Positions 17,759 through 25,377 of a stretch of DNA of 64,000 bases are shown here, piece by piece. The stretch is taken from NCBI GenBank assembly GCA_963665015.2, contig CAXXSY010000004.1, positions 1,860,001-1,924,000 of the forward strand, in the 5' to 3' direction. A model generated the notes under the pieces. That model saw only the letters and a list, made by a program, of their open reading frames with translations. It ran no database searches and was not told where the DNA came from. Numbering within the stretch: position 1 is the first letter of the stretch; every line of letters starts with the position of its first letter. This stretch comes from G963662655 sp963665015 (GTDB lineage Bacteria; Cloacimonadota; Cloacimonadia; Cloacimonadales; JAIOQZ01). The position numbers and the translations under genes were made by a program.

Positions 17759-19033
17759 TCAGTGACCCGGTCGTGATTTTTTCTCTAGATATCGTTTCAC
17801 GAATTCGACTTCGTCTTCTTCCGTCGCGATCTGTTGGTCGATGCGTTTCTCGTAGAGCAGATCGAGCAGCTTTCCGAGCTCCGGTCCGAGCTCGACGCCG
17901 AGCTCCAGCAAATCACCACCGTCGAGCATCACGTTTTCATGGCGAAACGTCCGGATGAAGTCGAGAAGTACATTGATTCCGTGCCGACCGAAGAGGTATA
18001 AAAGTGTCTCCGGCTCGAGTGTCTTCAGTTGCAATGAGATATCGCCTTTGGTGCGTCCCTGCCAGTTTCGGGCATCGAGCAGTCCCGACGCCTCCAGCTT
18101 GCGCGTCTCGCGTGCGTAGATACCCGGCATCCGAAGTTTGCTGGAGATGCGATCTCGGGATTCTTCGGGAAGATCCGCTGTCAGCACCATCATGTACGGC
18201 AGCCACGTCTTCCATTCGCGGTCGGGGTATTCCGCGCAAAAGTTCGCTTGTTCGCTGGAGACAGCGTTCAGGTGGTTCTCGATGCGTCCGTCGATCGTCA
18301 GGTCGCGATCGATATGACGCAGCACGTCGTGATCCAGGAGTCCGATGAAGTAGCTGTAAGGGTTCGGTTCGTCGCATCCTTTCTGTATCTCCTGAAAGAG
18401 CCGTTCGCCGGAGACGGTGTTGAGCGATTTCTCCTGAACCGCCCGGTTGAGCAATTGGAGGGTCTCGCTTTGGACGGTAAATCCGAAGCGAATGGCGAAC
18501 CGGATGCAGCGCAGGATGCGGGTGGGGTCGTCGGTAAAGCTGTTTTCGTGGAGTACGCGGATCATGCCCTGCTGCAAGTCGAACATCCCCTCGAACGGAT
18601 CGAAGAGTTTTCCGAAGTCCTCGGCGTTGAGCGACATGGCCATGGCGTTGATGGTGAAATCGCGTCGGTGGAGGTCGTTTCGGAGGGTCGAGTCGGTGAC
18701 GATCGGTAGCGCGCCCGGGACTGGGTAGGCCTCTGTGCGTGCCGTGGCGACGTCGATGCGGATGCGATCGGTGGTGATCATGGTGGCGGTGCCGAATTTC
18801 GGGAAACAGTAGTACGCGCCGCCATATTCGTTAACGTAGCTGCGGGCGAAATCGATGCCGGTTCCCTCGACGGTGATATCGATATCGGATAGCTTTCGTT
18901 CGAGGATCAAATCGCGTACGATTCCCCCGACCGCGTAGGTTCGCATGTCGAGGCTGGCACCGTGTGCGCCGAGTTTTTCAAGCAGTTCCGTGGTCTTTTC
19001 CGGTATAAGGTCGAGAAGATATCCTCTATGCAT
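17759..19033 (-). CDS. CCA tRNA nucleotidyltransferase / poly(A) polymerase family
   Basis: This class II nucleotidyltransferase adds or repairs the tRNA 3' CCA end. The N-terminal catalytic head shows GGIVRDLIL (36-44), the two metal-binding aspartates in SDIDITVEG (D50 and D52) and RRDFTINAMA. The neck motif DDPTRILRCIRFAIRFGF follows. The 424-residue length and lack of a visible HD domain fit the bacterial CCA-adding or A-adding subfamilies, which cannot be separated by eye. Its start overlaps the recO stop by eight bases, making it the last gene of the natA-natB-glmS-recO operon. Confidence 0.88.
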   Translation of the reverse strand: MHRGYLLDLIPEKTTELLEKLGAHGASLDMRTYAVGGIVRDLILERKLSDIDITVEGTGIDFARSYVNEYGGAYYCFPKFGTATMITTDRIRIDVATARTEAYPVPGALPIVTDSTLRNDLHRRDFTINAMAMSLNAEDFGKLFDPFEGMFDLQQGMIRVLHENSFTDDPTRILRCIRFAIRFGFTVQSETLQLLNRAVQEKSLNTVSGERLFQEIQKGCDEPNPYSYFIGLLDHDVLRHIDRDLTIDGRIENHLNAVSSEQANFCAEYPDREWKTWLPYMMVLTADLPEESRDRISSKLRMPGIYARETRKLEASGLLDARNWQGRTKGDISLQLKTLEPETLLYLFGRHGINVLLDFIRTFRHENVMLDGGDLLELGVELGPELGKLLDLLYEKRIDQQIATEEDEVEFVKRYLEKKSRPGH

Positions 19034-19793
19034 AGATCATCTTTTCGAGTATTTCCAACGACTTCAGGTTAAAATTCTTGTGCAGATTCTCTTCCGCGTG
19101 TAAACGAAGTATGCGGTTTACGGTACGAAACACGTGCGCGGGGATTGTCAATTCACCCAAAAGATTGCCAATCACCGGGAGCTTTTTAAAAAACTGCGTC
19201 GTATCGCTGTCGATGTGAACCAGATAATCCTCCATCGCGGGTTTTCTGCACGAAGCGCACACAACGCCATGATGCCTCGGGAAGTACGCGCTCGCGTCAA
19301 TGTCCTCATGGTTACATAGCACGCATTGTTCCAGATTCAAGGGAATTCCCATCAATCGATAGACCGCGAGCATGAAGCGCCAGAAAACGGCGACGCCGTT
19401 CTTTCGGTGATCCACGATATACGCGAGGTAGCGGCAAAGCAGCTCGAAGAATACCTCCGCGTCCGATTCGTCGATCATGATCTGAAGCATCACCTCGAAC
19501 GCCGCCTGGATGCAGGTATTGGTGATCGGATCGGCATGGTAGTTTTCGATAAACGAGCCGGCGCGGAAATACCACCACTTCGAGTCCGGCGTCTTGTAGA
19601 GGGTCATCTCCAGACGGTTGTTCGTCTCGAGCATGCCCACGAGCTTGCTTTTGTCCTTGCGGGCTCCCTGCGCGACGACGGGTATCAGCCCCAGGTTCTT
19701 CGTCAGCACATCCAGAAGGACGCTGGTTTCGCGTAGCGGCATCCTGCGAAGGACGATTCCTTCGGTGTCGTACAAACGACTTCGATCGGCCAT
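19026..19793 (-). CDS. recO: DNA repair protein RecO
   Basis: RecO loads RecA onto SSB-coated single-stranded DNA with RecR and anneals complementary strands. The N-terminal OB-fold region has the typical line DTEGIVLRRMPLRETSVLLDVLT (positions 9-31 in two overlapping halves). The helical C-terminal part carries a zinc site formed by CVLC (about 161-164) and CASC (about 183-186). At 255 residues it is full length. It begins one base after the glmS stop, and its ribosome site lies within the end of glmS, indicating translational coupling. Confidence 0.9.
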   Translation of the reverse strand: MADRSRLYDTEGIVLRRMPLRETSVLLDVLTKNLGLIPVVAQGARKDKSKLVGMLETNNRLEMTLYKTPDSKWWYFRAGSFIENYHADPITNTCIQAAFEVMLQIMIDESDAEVFFELLCRYLAYIVDHRKNGVAVFWRFMLAVYRLMGIPLNLEQCVLCNHEDIDASAYFPRHHGVVCASCRKPAMEDYLVHIDSDTTQFFKKLPVIGNLLGELTIPAHVFRTVNRILRLHAEENLHKNFNLKSLEILEKMIYA

Positions 19794-19794
19794 C

Positions 19795-21633
19795 CTATTC
19801 CACGGTCACGCTTTTCGCCAGATTGCGCGGCTGATCGACGTCCAGTCCGCGTTCTCTCGCGACATGATACGCCAGGAGTTGCATGGGAATCACCGAGAGC
19901 AGCGGTTGCAGCACCGGAATCGTGTTCGGGATACGGATCACGCCTTCGGATATCTTGTCCAGGCTGGTGTCGTCTTCGCTCACGATGGTGAAGAGCCGCC
20001 CGTTGCGGGCTCGTACCTCTTGCAGATTCGAGTAGATTTTGTCGTAGAGGAAGTCGTTCATGGCGATGGCGATGACGGGCATGTTGTCGTCGATGAGCGC
20101 GATGGGACCGTGCTTCATCTCGGCGGCGGGGTAGCCCTCGGCGTGGATGTAGGATATTTCTTTCAGCTTCAGCGCGCCTTCGAGCGCCACGGGATAGTGA
20201 AGTCCGCGTCCGAGGTAGAGCGCGTTGGTCGCGTCCTTGATCGAACGCGCGATCTTCTGTATCTCGTCGTCCATATCGAGGATGCGTTGAATTTTGTCGG
20301 GGATTTTCTTCAGTTCGTTGATAATTTCGGAGCCGTCACCCGGGGAGAGGTGGTGCATGCGTCCGAGCAGCAGCCCGAGCAGTGTCAGTACTGTCACCTG
20401 CGAGGTGAAGGCCTTGGTCGATGCCACGCCGATCTCGGTGCCCGCATGGATATAGACACCACCGTCCGATTCCCGCGCGATGGTGCTTCCGACGGTGTTG
20501 GTGATCCCGAGGACGCGTGCGCCGCGGGCCTTGGCTTCCCGCATTGCAGCCAGGGTGTCGGCGGTCTCGCCCGACTGGCTGATTACGAATACGAGCGTCC
20601 GTTCGGGGATGATCGGATTGCGATAGCGGTATTCGCCGGCGTACTCGACCCAGCAGGGGATGCGCGCCAGGTCTTCGATGACGTAGCTGCCAATCAATCC
20701 CGCGTGCCAGGATGTACCGCAGGCGATCAGGTGCAGTTGCCGGATGTTCTTCAATTCGTCCGGTCGCATGGCGAGTCCGCCGAGTCGCGCGCTGGAGAGG
20801 CTCTCGACCATCCTCCCGCGGAACGCGTTTGCGACCGATGTCGGCTGCTCGTGGATTTCCTTCAGCATGAAGTGCTCATACGCGCCCTTCTCGATGGAGG
20901 ATAGGTCCCACTCGACTTCCGAGACCTCCGCGGTGACCGGTTCGAGGTCCATCGTCGTGATCTCGAAATTGGTTCGGTTTATGGTGACGATCTCGTTATC
21001 CTGCAAGTAGATCACCTTCTTCGTATGGATGATGATCGCGCCCACGTCCGACGACACGAAAAACTCGTCGTTGCCGATCCCGAGGATGAGCGGACTGCCC
21101 TTGCGCGCGGCGATGATCTTGTCCGGATGATCTTTGTGAATCACCGCGATGCCGTAGGTACCTTCCACAAGCTTCAGCGAGCGTCGCACCGCTTCGGTGA
21201 GGTTTTCCGTCTTCTTGCAGAAATGGGAGATCAGGTGCGCGAGGACTTCCGTATCGGTTTCGGACACGAATTCGTAGCCTTTCTTGATCAGGAACGAGCG
21301 CAGGTTCTTGTAGTTCTCGATGATGCCGTTGTGCACCACCGCGAGTTTTTTCTCCATGTCCCAATGCGGGTGCGCGTTGACCTCGTTCGGCTCGCCGTGA
21401 GTCGCCCAGCGGGTGTGCGCGATGCCGATATTGCTCACCGTCTCGGTGGGCGCCGGCAGCGACCGCTCCAGCTCGATGATCTTACCCTTTTTCTTGTAAA
21501 CCTTCAGCTCGCTCTGTGCCGTGATGATCGCCGCGCCGGAGCTGTCGTATCCCCTGTATTCGAGCCGCTTGATCCCCTCGATGATGATGGGCATCGCGGT
21601 CCTATTTCCGATGTATCCTACAATTCCGCACAT
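19795..21633 (-). CDS. glmS: Glutamine-fructose-6-phosphate aminotransferase
   Basis: GlmS makes glucosamine-6-phosphate for peptidoglycan and LPS. The N-terminal nucleophile Cys2 is in MCGIVGYIG, followed by GYDSSG and the THGEPN/HTRWATHG glutaminase motifs. Two SIS isomerase domains follow, with the SQSGETADT segment and the C-terminal LAKSVTVE that closes the active site. The 612-residue length is standard. AAGGAG precedes the start. Only two bases separate it from the upstream permease-protease gene, so no room exists for a glmS ribozyme and control must be at the operon level or elsewhere. Confidence 0.96.
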   Translation of the reverse strand: MCGIVGYIGNRTAMPIIIEGIKRLEYRGYDSSGAAIITAQSELKVYKKKGKIIELERSLPAPTETVSNIGIAHTRWATHGEPNEVNAHPHWDMEKKLAVVHNGIIENYKNLRSFLIKKGYEFVSETDTEVLAHLISHFCKKTENLTEAVRRSLKLVEGTYGIAVIHKDHPDKIIAARKGSPLILGIGNDEFFVSSDVGAIIIHTKKVIYLQDNEIVTINRTNFEITTMDLEPVTAEVSEVEWDLSSIEKGAYEHFMLKEIHEQPTSVANAFRGRMVESLSSARLGGLAMRPDELKNIRQLHLIACGTSWHAGLIGSYVIEDLARIPCWVEYAGEYRYRNPIIPERTLVFVISQSGETADTLAAMREAKARGARVLGITNTVGSTIARESDGGVYIHAGTEIGVASTKAFTSQVTVLTLLGLLLGRMHHLSPGDGSEIINELKKIPDKIQRILDMDDEIQKIARSIKDATNALYLGRGLHYPVALEGALKLKEISYIHAEGYPAAEMKHGPIALIDDNMPVIAIAMNDFLYDKIYSNLQEVRARNGRLFTIVSEDDTSLDKISEGVIRIPNTIPVLQPLLSVIPMQLLAYHVARERGLDVDQPRNLAKSVTVE

Positions 21634-21635
21634 CG

Positions 21636-23714
21636 CTATTCTCCTTTATCGATTTCTTTGAAACCCGGCGCGATCCCGGGATTGATCCGCATGAAGCCGT
21701 AGAGCAATCCACCAAAAATCACCACCATCGCCGCGAGCGCCGGCCACGCAATCTGGTCGTTCCGGAATATCAGGCTGAAGCCGGGTATCGCCTCGCCATA
21801 CTGAAGCAGCATGACCACGATCAGATTATTCATGAAGTGTGCGAGCATGGCAATGTAAAAACTTCCTGTGCGGATCATCAGGAACGCGATCCACATGCCC
21901 AGCAGCGTCGCGGGCAGCAACCGGAACGGATCGAGGTGCATGATCCCGAACATCACCGACGAGATAACAACCGCGGCCGGGATTCCAAACTTGCGGAACA
22001 CCCGGAACATATAGCCGCGATAGACCGTTTCCTCGCAGATGCCGGGCAGCACGGCCACCACCAGGATTTTCATCCACAGCGACGCGTCGTTCATGCTCAT
22101 CATCTCCGAGAAACGCGATATGTATTGCTCAGGTATGGGGTAGAGAAGGTTGATCAGCTCGATGACTTTGCTCGCGAACAGATACGTCGGAAGCGACATC
22201 AGCATCACTAGCAGGAAGTTGAGCGGATTGGTTCCCGTAAACCGGAACGTCTCCTTGATGTTCACCTTGCCGACGCGCAGGATGAGCAGGATCGGGATCA
22301 GGAAAAGGAACAGCAGCGTCTTGGCCAGTCCCATGGCGGGGTCTTTCGCCTGCCAGATCGATCCGATATAGAACAGCGCGACCAGTTGGGCGGCGAAAAT
22401 CATCAGCGCCAAGCCGGGCTGGAAAATGTTCTTCTTGTTCTTGCCCCAGAATTTCAGCGTCTTCTCCTCCTCCACGCGGAACAGAATCCCCTCGCGGTTG
22501 AACAGCTTGACCGTGAGCACGATCATCAGCATATCCAGCACCAGCGTCGAGCCGATGGTGACCAGGAAATTGATCATGCTGAACTGATCGAGCATGATCT
22601 CCTTGAACAGGAGCGCGATATTGATGACGGGGATCATGGAGAAGCCGACGTTCAGCTCCACGCCGGGAAGCATGCTCACGAACGACATCAGGATGGTGAT
22701 CATGATGACGGGGGAGAGGTAGGTGTTGGCCTCGCGCATGTTCCTCGAATAAGTGCTGATCGAGACCAGGACGCCCGATATCAACGTGATCAGCGGGATC
22801 ATCGCCAGGAAGACCAGAGAGAAGCTCGAGATGGGCAATTGCATGTCCGCCATATCGAGTCCCGCCTGCGTCATCAGGTGCTTGATCGAGAGGTACATGC
22901 TGAAGAGGTTCATGATGACCGAGACGAATTGGAAGGTCATGACGGTGAGGTACTTGCCTATAACGATCTCGGTACGACTCGCGGCGCTGACCAGCAGCGT
23001 CTCCAGCGTGCCGCGTTCCTTCTCGCCCGCGATGAGATCGGTGGCGATCACCGCACCGCTACTGACGGTCAGGATGATGAGCAGGTAGGGCAGAAGCCTT
23101 CCGACCACCAACCCCAGCATCCGCTGCGAGGAGGCGATGTTGTCCGACTGCACCGTGACGGCCTCGAGAATTTCTGGCGAAACCTCGATCGCGCTCAGGC
23201 GCTTGCCGATGAGCTGCCGTTCGGCATCGACCAGCATGTCCGTGATCTTCTCGTATGCTCTCGAACTGCGGTCGTCCGCCTTGTCGTAGATGAGTCGCGC
23301 CGAGTAGATCGGATACTTTCGATCGTTGCCGAGTGAATCGGTCTCCTCCTTGCGCACGATCATGACCGTCTGGAAAAAGCGGTCGTTCAGCCTGGCGCGG
23401 AAATCGGCTTCGGTGAGCAGACTCGGGTTATCCTCGGTAAACCGGTCCTTCGGATAGATGTCCATCAAGCTGTCGGCAGCGATCACGGAGGAGATATGCC
23501 CGGAAAGGCTGTCCTTTACCGTGTCGTGGATATAGATACGGACGGTCTCTTCGCCGAGTTTTTTCTCCTGCCGCATCATCAACGACGAAAAAACGATCAT
23601 GATGATGGGGTAGAAGACGATGGGCAGAAGAATCGACGTGACGATGGTGCGGCGGTCGCGCAGCAGGTCGCGGATTTCCTTGCCGTAGATGGTGAATATT
23701 TTATTCGCGCTCAT
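21636..23714 (-). CDS. NatB-like ABC permease fused to CPBP intramembrane protease
   Basis: Residues 1-410 form an ABC-2/NatB type permease: an N-terminal helix, a large external loop, and a membrane block containing the signature GEKERGTLETLL. After additional helices, the last 180 residues are a CPBP (CAAX/Abi) protease with EETVYR at 561-566, FGIMH at 589-593 and HFMNN at 626-630, the three metal-binding motifs of the family. The fusion places a glutamic protease in the exporter itself. The start overlaps the ATPase gene by 14 bases. The partner ATPase and the fusion suggest export coupled to processing of a small peptide, or Na+/drug export as in NatAB, but no substrate gene is visible. 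Confidence 0.88.
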   Translation of the reverse strand: MSANKIFTIYGKEIRDLLRDRRTIVTSILLPIVFYPIIMIVFSSLMMRQEKKLGEETVRIYIHDTVKDSLSGHISSVIAADSLMDIYPKDRFTEDNPSLLTEADFRARLNDRFFQTVMIVRKEETDSLGNDRKYPIYSARLIYDKADDRSSRAYEKITDMLVDAERQLIGKRLSAIEVSPEILEAVTVQSDNIASSQRMLGLVVGRLLPYLLIILTVSSGAVIATDLIAGEKERGTLETLLVSAASRTEIVIGKYLTVMTFQFVSVIMNLFSMYLSIKHLMTQAGLDMADMQLPISSFSLVFLAMIPLITLISGVLVSISTYSRNMREANTYLSPVIMITILMSFVSMLPGVELNVGFSMIPVINIALLFKEIMLDQFSMINFLVTIGSTLVLDMLMIVLTVKLFNREGILFRVEEEKTLKFWGKNKKNIFQPGLALMIFAAQLVALFYIGSIWQAKDPAMGLAKTLLFLFLIPILLILRVGKVNIKETFRFTGTNPLNFLLVMLMSLPTYLFASKVIELINLLYPIPEQYISRFSEMMSMNDASLWMKILVVAVLPGICEETVYRGYMFRVFRKFGIPAAVVISSVMFGIMHLDPFRLLPATLLGMWIAFLMIRTGSFYIAMLAHFMNNLIVVMLLQYGEAIPGFSLIFRNDQIAWPALAAMVVIFGGLLYGFMRINPGIAPGFKEIDKGE

Positions 23715-24459
23715 CTTCGCCCTCCTTGCTCTGCTCGACGTAGTGGATGAAGATATCGTCGAGGTCTTGTTGCCCCGTATCTTCCTTGAGCTTGTCCCAG
23801 GTACCTTCCGCCAGCAACTTTCCCTTGTGGATCATCACGATGCGGTCGGCGATACGCTCGGCTTCCCGCATGATGTGGGTGGAGAAGAGCACGCACTTGC
23901 CGTCGTCGCGGCACTTCCGGATGAAGGAGACGATGTTCGACGCGGTGAGGATGTCCAGACCGGAGGTCGGTTCGTCAAAGATCATCACCGGCGGATCGTG
24001 GATGATGGATCGCGCGATGGAAACCTTTTGCTTCATGCCGGTGGAGAGGAAATCGATGCGGCGGTCGAGAAACTCCCGCATGTCCAGGAAATCCGCCAGC
24101 ATGTCGATGCGCTCGTTGATGGTACCGTCGGAAACGTCGTAGAGCTTGCCGAAGTAGGCGACCATCTCCCGTGCGGTCAGACGAGCGTAGAGCCCTGTAT
24201 CGCCGGAGAGGAAGCCGAGATTTCTGCGGACGTCGCGCGGATGGGTTCCGGTGTCGAAGCCCTCGATGCTGGCGGTGCCGGAGGTTGGGGTCAGGATGGT
24301 GGAGAGCATCCGCATGGTGGTGGTCTTGCCGGCGCCGTTGACGCCCACCAGCGTGACGATCTCGCCCTTCCCGACGTGGAAACTCAGGTCGTTGACCGCG
24401 TTGAATATCTCGCCTTTCTGCTTGCGGAATTCTTTCGTGAGGTTCGTAACTTCAATCAT
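23701..24459 (-). CDS. NatA-like ABC transporter ATP-binding protein
   Basis: A 252-residue ATPase with Walker A GVNGAGKTTT (about 39-48), the ABC signature in the form LSTGMKQKVSIARS, Walker B VMIFDEPTSGLD and a switch histidine in LFSTHIM. It powers the overlapping NatB-CPBP permease. The start at 24459 is preceded by AAAGGA at a normal distance. It is the first gene of a five-gene operon running to the CCA transferase. The 314 bases upstream contain only repeats and a candidate small RNA on the other strand. Confidence 0.93.
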   Translation of the reverse strand: MIEVTNLTKEFRKQKGEIFNAVNDLSFHVGKGEIVTLVGVNGAGKTTTMRMLSTILTPTSGTASIEGFDTGTHPRDVRRNLGFLSGDTGLYARLTAREMVAYFGKLYDVSDGTINERIDMLADFLDMREFLDRRIDFLSTGMKQKVSIARSIIHDPPVMIFDEPTSGLDILTASNIVSFIRKCRDDGKCVLFSTHIMREAERIADRIVMIHKGKLLAEGTWDKLKEDTGQQDLDDIFIHYVEQSKEGEDERE

Positions 24460-24488
24460 ATATAGTCCTTTGTTGCTATGCTTCCTTT

Positions 24489-24600
24489 GCTCGCCCGGAG
24501 GTCGAGCGCTACGAGAGAAGAGCCAATGTAGGGTGCAGACCTCCGTATCTGCCCGTCTCCATCGCGCTTCCTATATGGGCAACCACAGGGGGATTGTCCC
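24489..24600. repeat. Cluster of three short hairpin repeats
   Basis: The first hairpin, 24489-24507, is GCTCG-CCCGGAGGT-CGAGC; with its flank GCTAC the 24 bases recur exactly inverted at 30421-30444. The second, near 24538-24556, pairs GCAGA with TCTGC. The third, near 24582-24600, pairs runs of G and C (GGGG/CCCC). They lie upstream of the natA start. Confidence 0.6.
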
Positions 24601-24619
24601 CTACGCGTTCACATATTAA

Positions 24620-24645
24620 GAAATCATCATTCGAAAGTTGATTTC
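24620..24645. repeat. Family A palindromic repeat, short copy 3
   Basis: The element begins GAAATCA and ends TGATTTC around a centre with ATTCGAAAG. It keeps both ends of the 47-base family A repeat (4881-4927, 33594-33640) but lacks about 20 central bases. Confidence 0.55.
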
Positions 24646-24688
24646 GTTTTTTTTATTGACGCGAATCTATGCTTCTGTGAAATATACA

Positions 24689-24759
24689 GTTGCGAGTGAC
24701 ATGAATTCCTTCTGGGAATTCAACGGATCCCTATCGACGGATGGGGGTCCGTTTTTTTT
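24689..24759 (+). ncRNA. Candidate small RNA on the empty strand
   Basis: A TTGACG box (24656-24661) and an AATATA/TATACA box (24681-24688) resemble a sigma-70 promoter, but with a long 19-21 base spacer. Downstream lie an 8-bp hairpin TGAATTCC/GGAATTCA (24702-24722) and a strong intrinsic terminator. Flanking genes are all on the minus strand, so this plus-strand terminator has no protein gene to serve. The 5' end is a guess. Confidence 0.35.
24722..24759 (+). terminator. Intrinsic terminator without a plus-strand gene
   Basis: The stem is AACGGA...TCCGTT with an inner CCC/GGG (24722-24753), followed by eight T. The U-run exists only on the plus strand, so it does not end the neighbouring minus-strand gene. 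Confidence 0.7.
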
Positions 24760-24773
24760 CGCCTTGTGAAAGA

Positions 24774-25367
24774 TCAATCGCTGTTTTCTTCCTCGTCAAC
24801 GAGATAGAAGCCCTCGACGTTCCACTTGATTCCCAACGGGAAATATATTCTCTCGGAAACGACCATGGCGAGACTGAATCCCAGATAGAGGAACAGCCCG
24901 AATTCGAGATAGCCGATTATAATTCCCGCCGTCGGCATCTCTCCCAGGATCGCGCGCCCGATCAAGTTTACAAGCGAATAAGCCACCGCGCCCATCAGCG
25001 CGAAGGGGATGTTCTTTAACAGCAGGCGGATCGGTCGCATCCAGAAAATATCCAGAATCAAGCCCGATATCACGAGCAGTCCGATGTATGTCAGGTAGAG
25101 CGACACGGCGTTGCCCTGAACGCGCATCATGAGCCAGCCGACCGCAGCGCCGACGATCGCCGAGATGATCAGGATTACGTAGCGCGGAAAGAATCGGGCG
25201 GTCGTATAGACGATCGACAGCGCGATGCTCATGACCAGCAACTCGAATCCACGGGCGGTGCCGCCGAAGATATTCATGTGGATCAACAGCCCCGCGAAAT
25301 AGCTGATTATCACGGAAACAGCGCTGGTGATCAGCAGCACGAACAGTCGAAAAGGCGTTGCTTTCAT
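24774..25367 (-). CDS. Six-helix integral membrane protein of unknown function
   Basis: A 197-residue protein made almost entirely of six hydrophobic segments with short basic loops and an acidic C-terminus (DEEENSD). I chose the start at 25367 because GAGGT lies a few bases upstream; a longer reading from 25439 would run into the previous gene's coding end. It begins ten bases after the stop of the TonB-C/barrel gene and probably belongs with it and the epimerase. I do not recognise the family. No charged or catalytic motif stands out inside the membrane segments. Confidence 0.75.
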   Translation of the reverse strand: MKATPFRLFVLLITSAVSVIISYFAGLLIHMNIFGGTARGFELLVMSIALSIVYTTARFFPRYVILIISAIVGAAVGWLMMRVQGNAVSLYLTYIGLLVISGLILDIFWMRPIRLLLKNIPFALMGAVAYSLVNLIGRAILGEMPTAGIIIGYLEFGLFLYLGFSLAMVVSERIYFPLGIKWNVEGFYLVDEEENSD

Positions 25368-25377
25368 CGATACCTCG

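Noticed and set aside
21620..21660. glmS ribozyme upstream of glmS
   Set aside because: Only two bases separate glmS from the previous gene, so there is no leader to hold a ribozyme.
22386..23336. Plus-strand open frame of 316 codons
   Set aside because: It is antisense to the permease-protease gene and its translation is an Asp/His/Arg-rich repeat typical of shadow frames.
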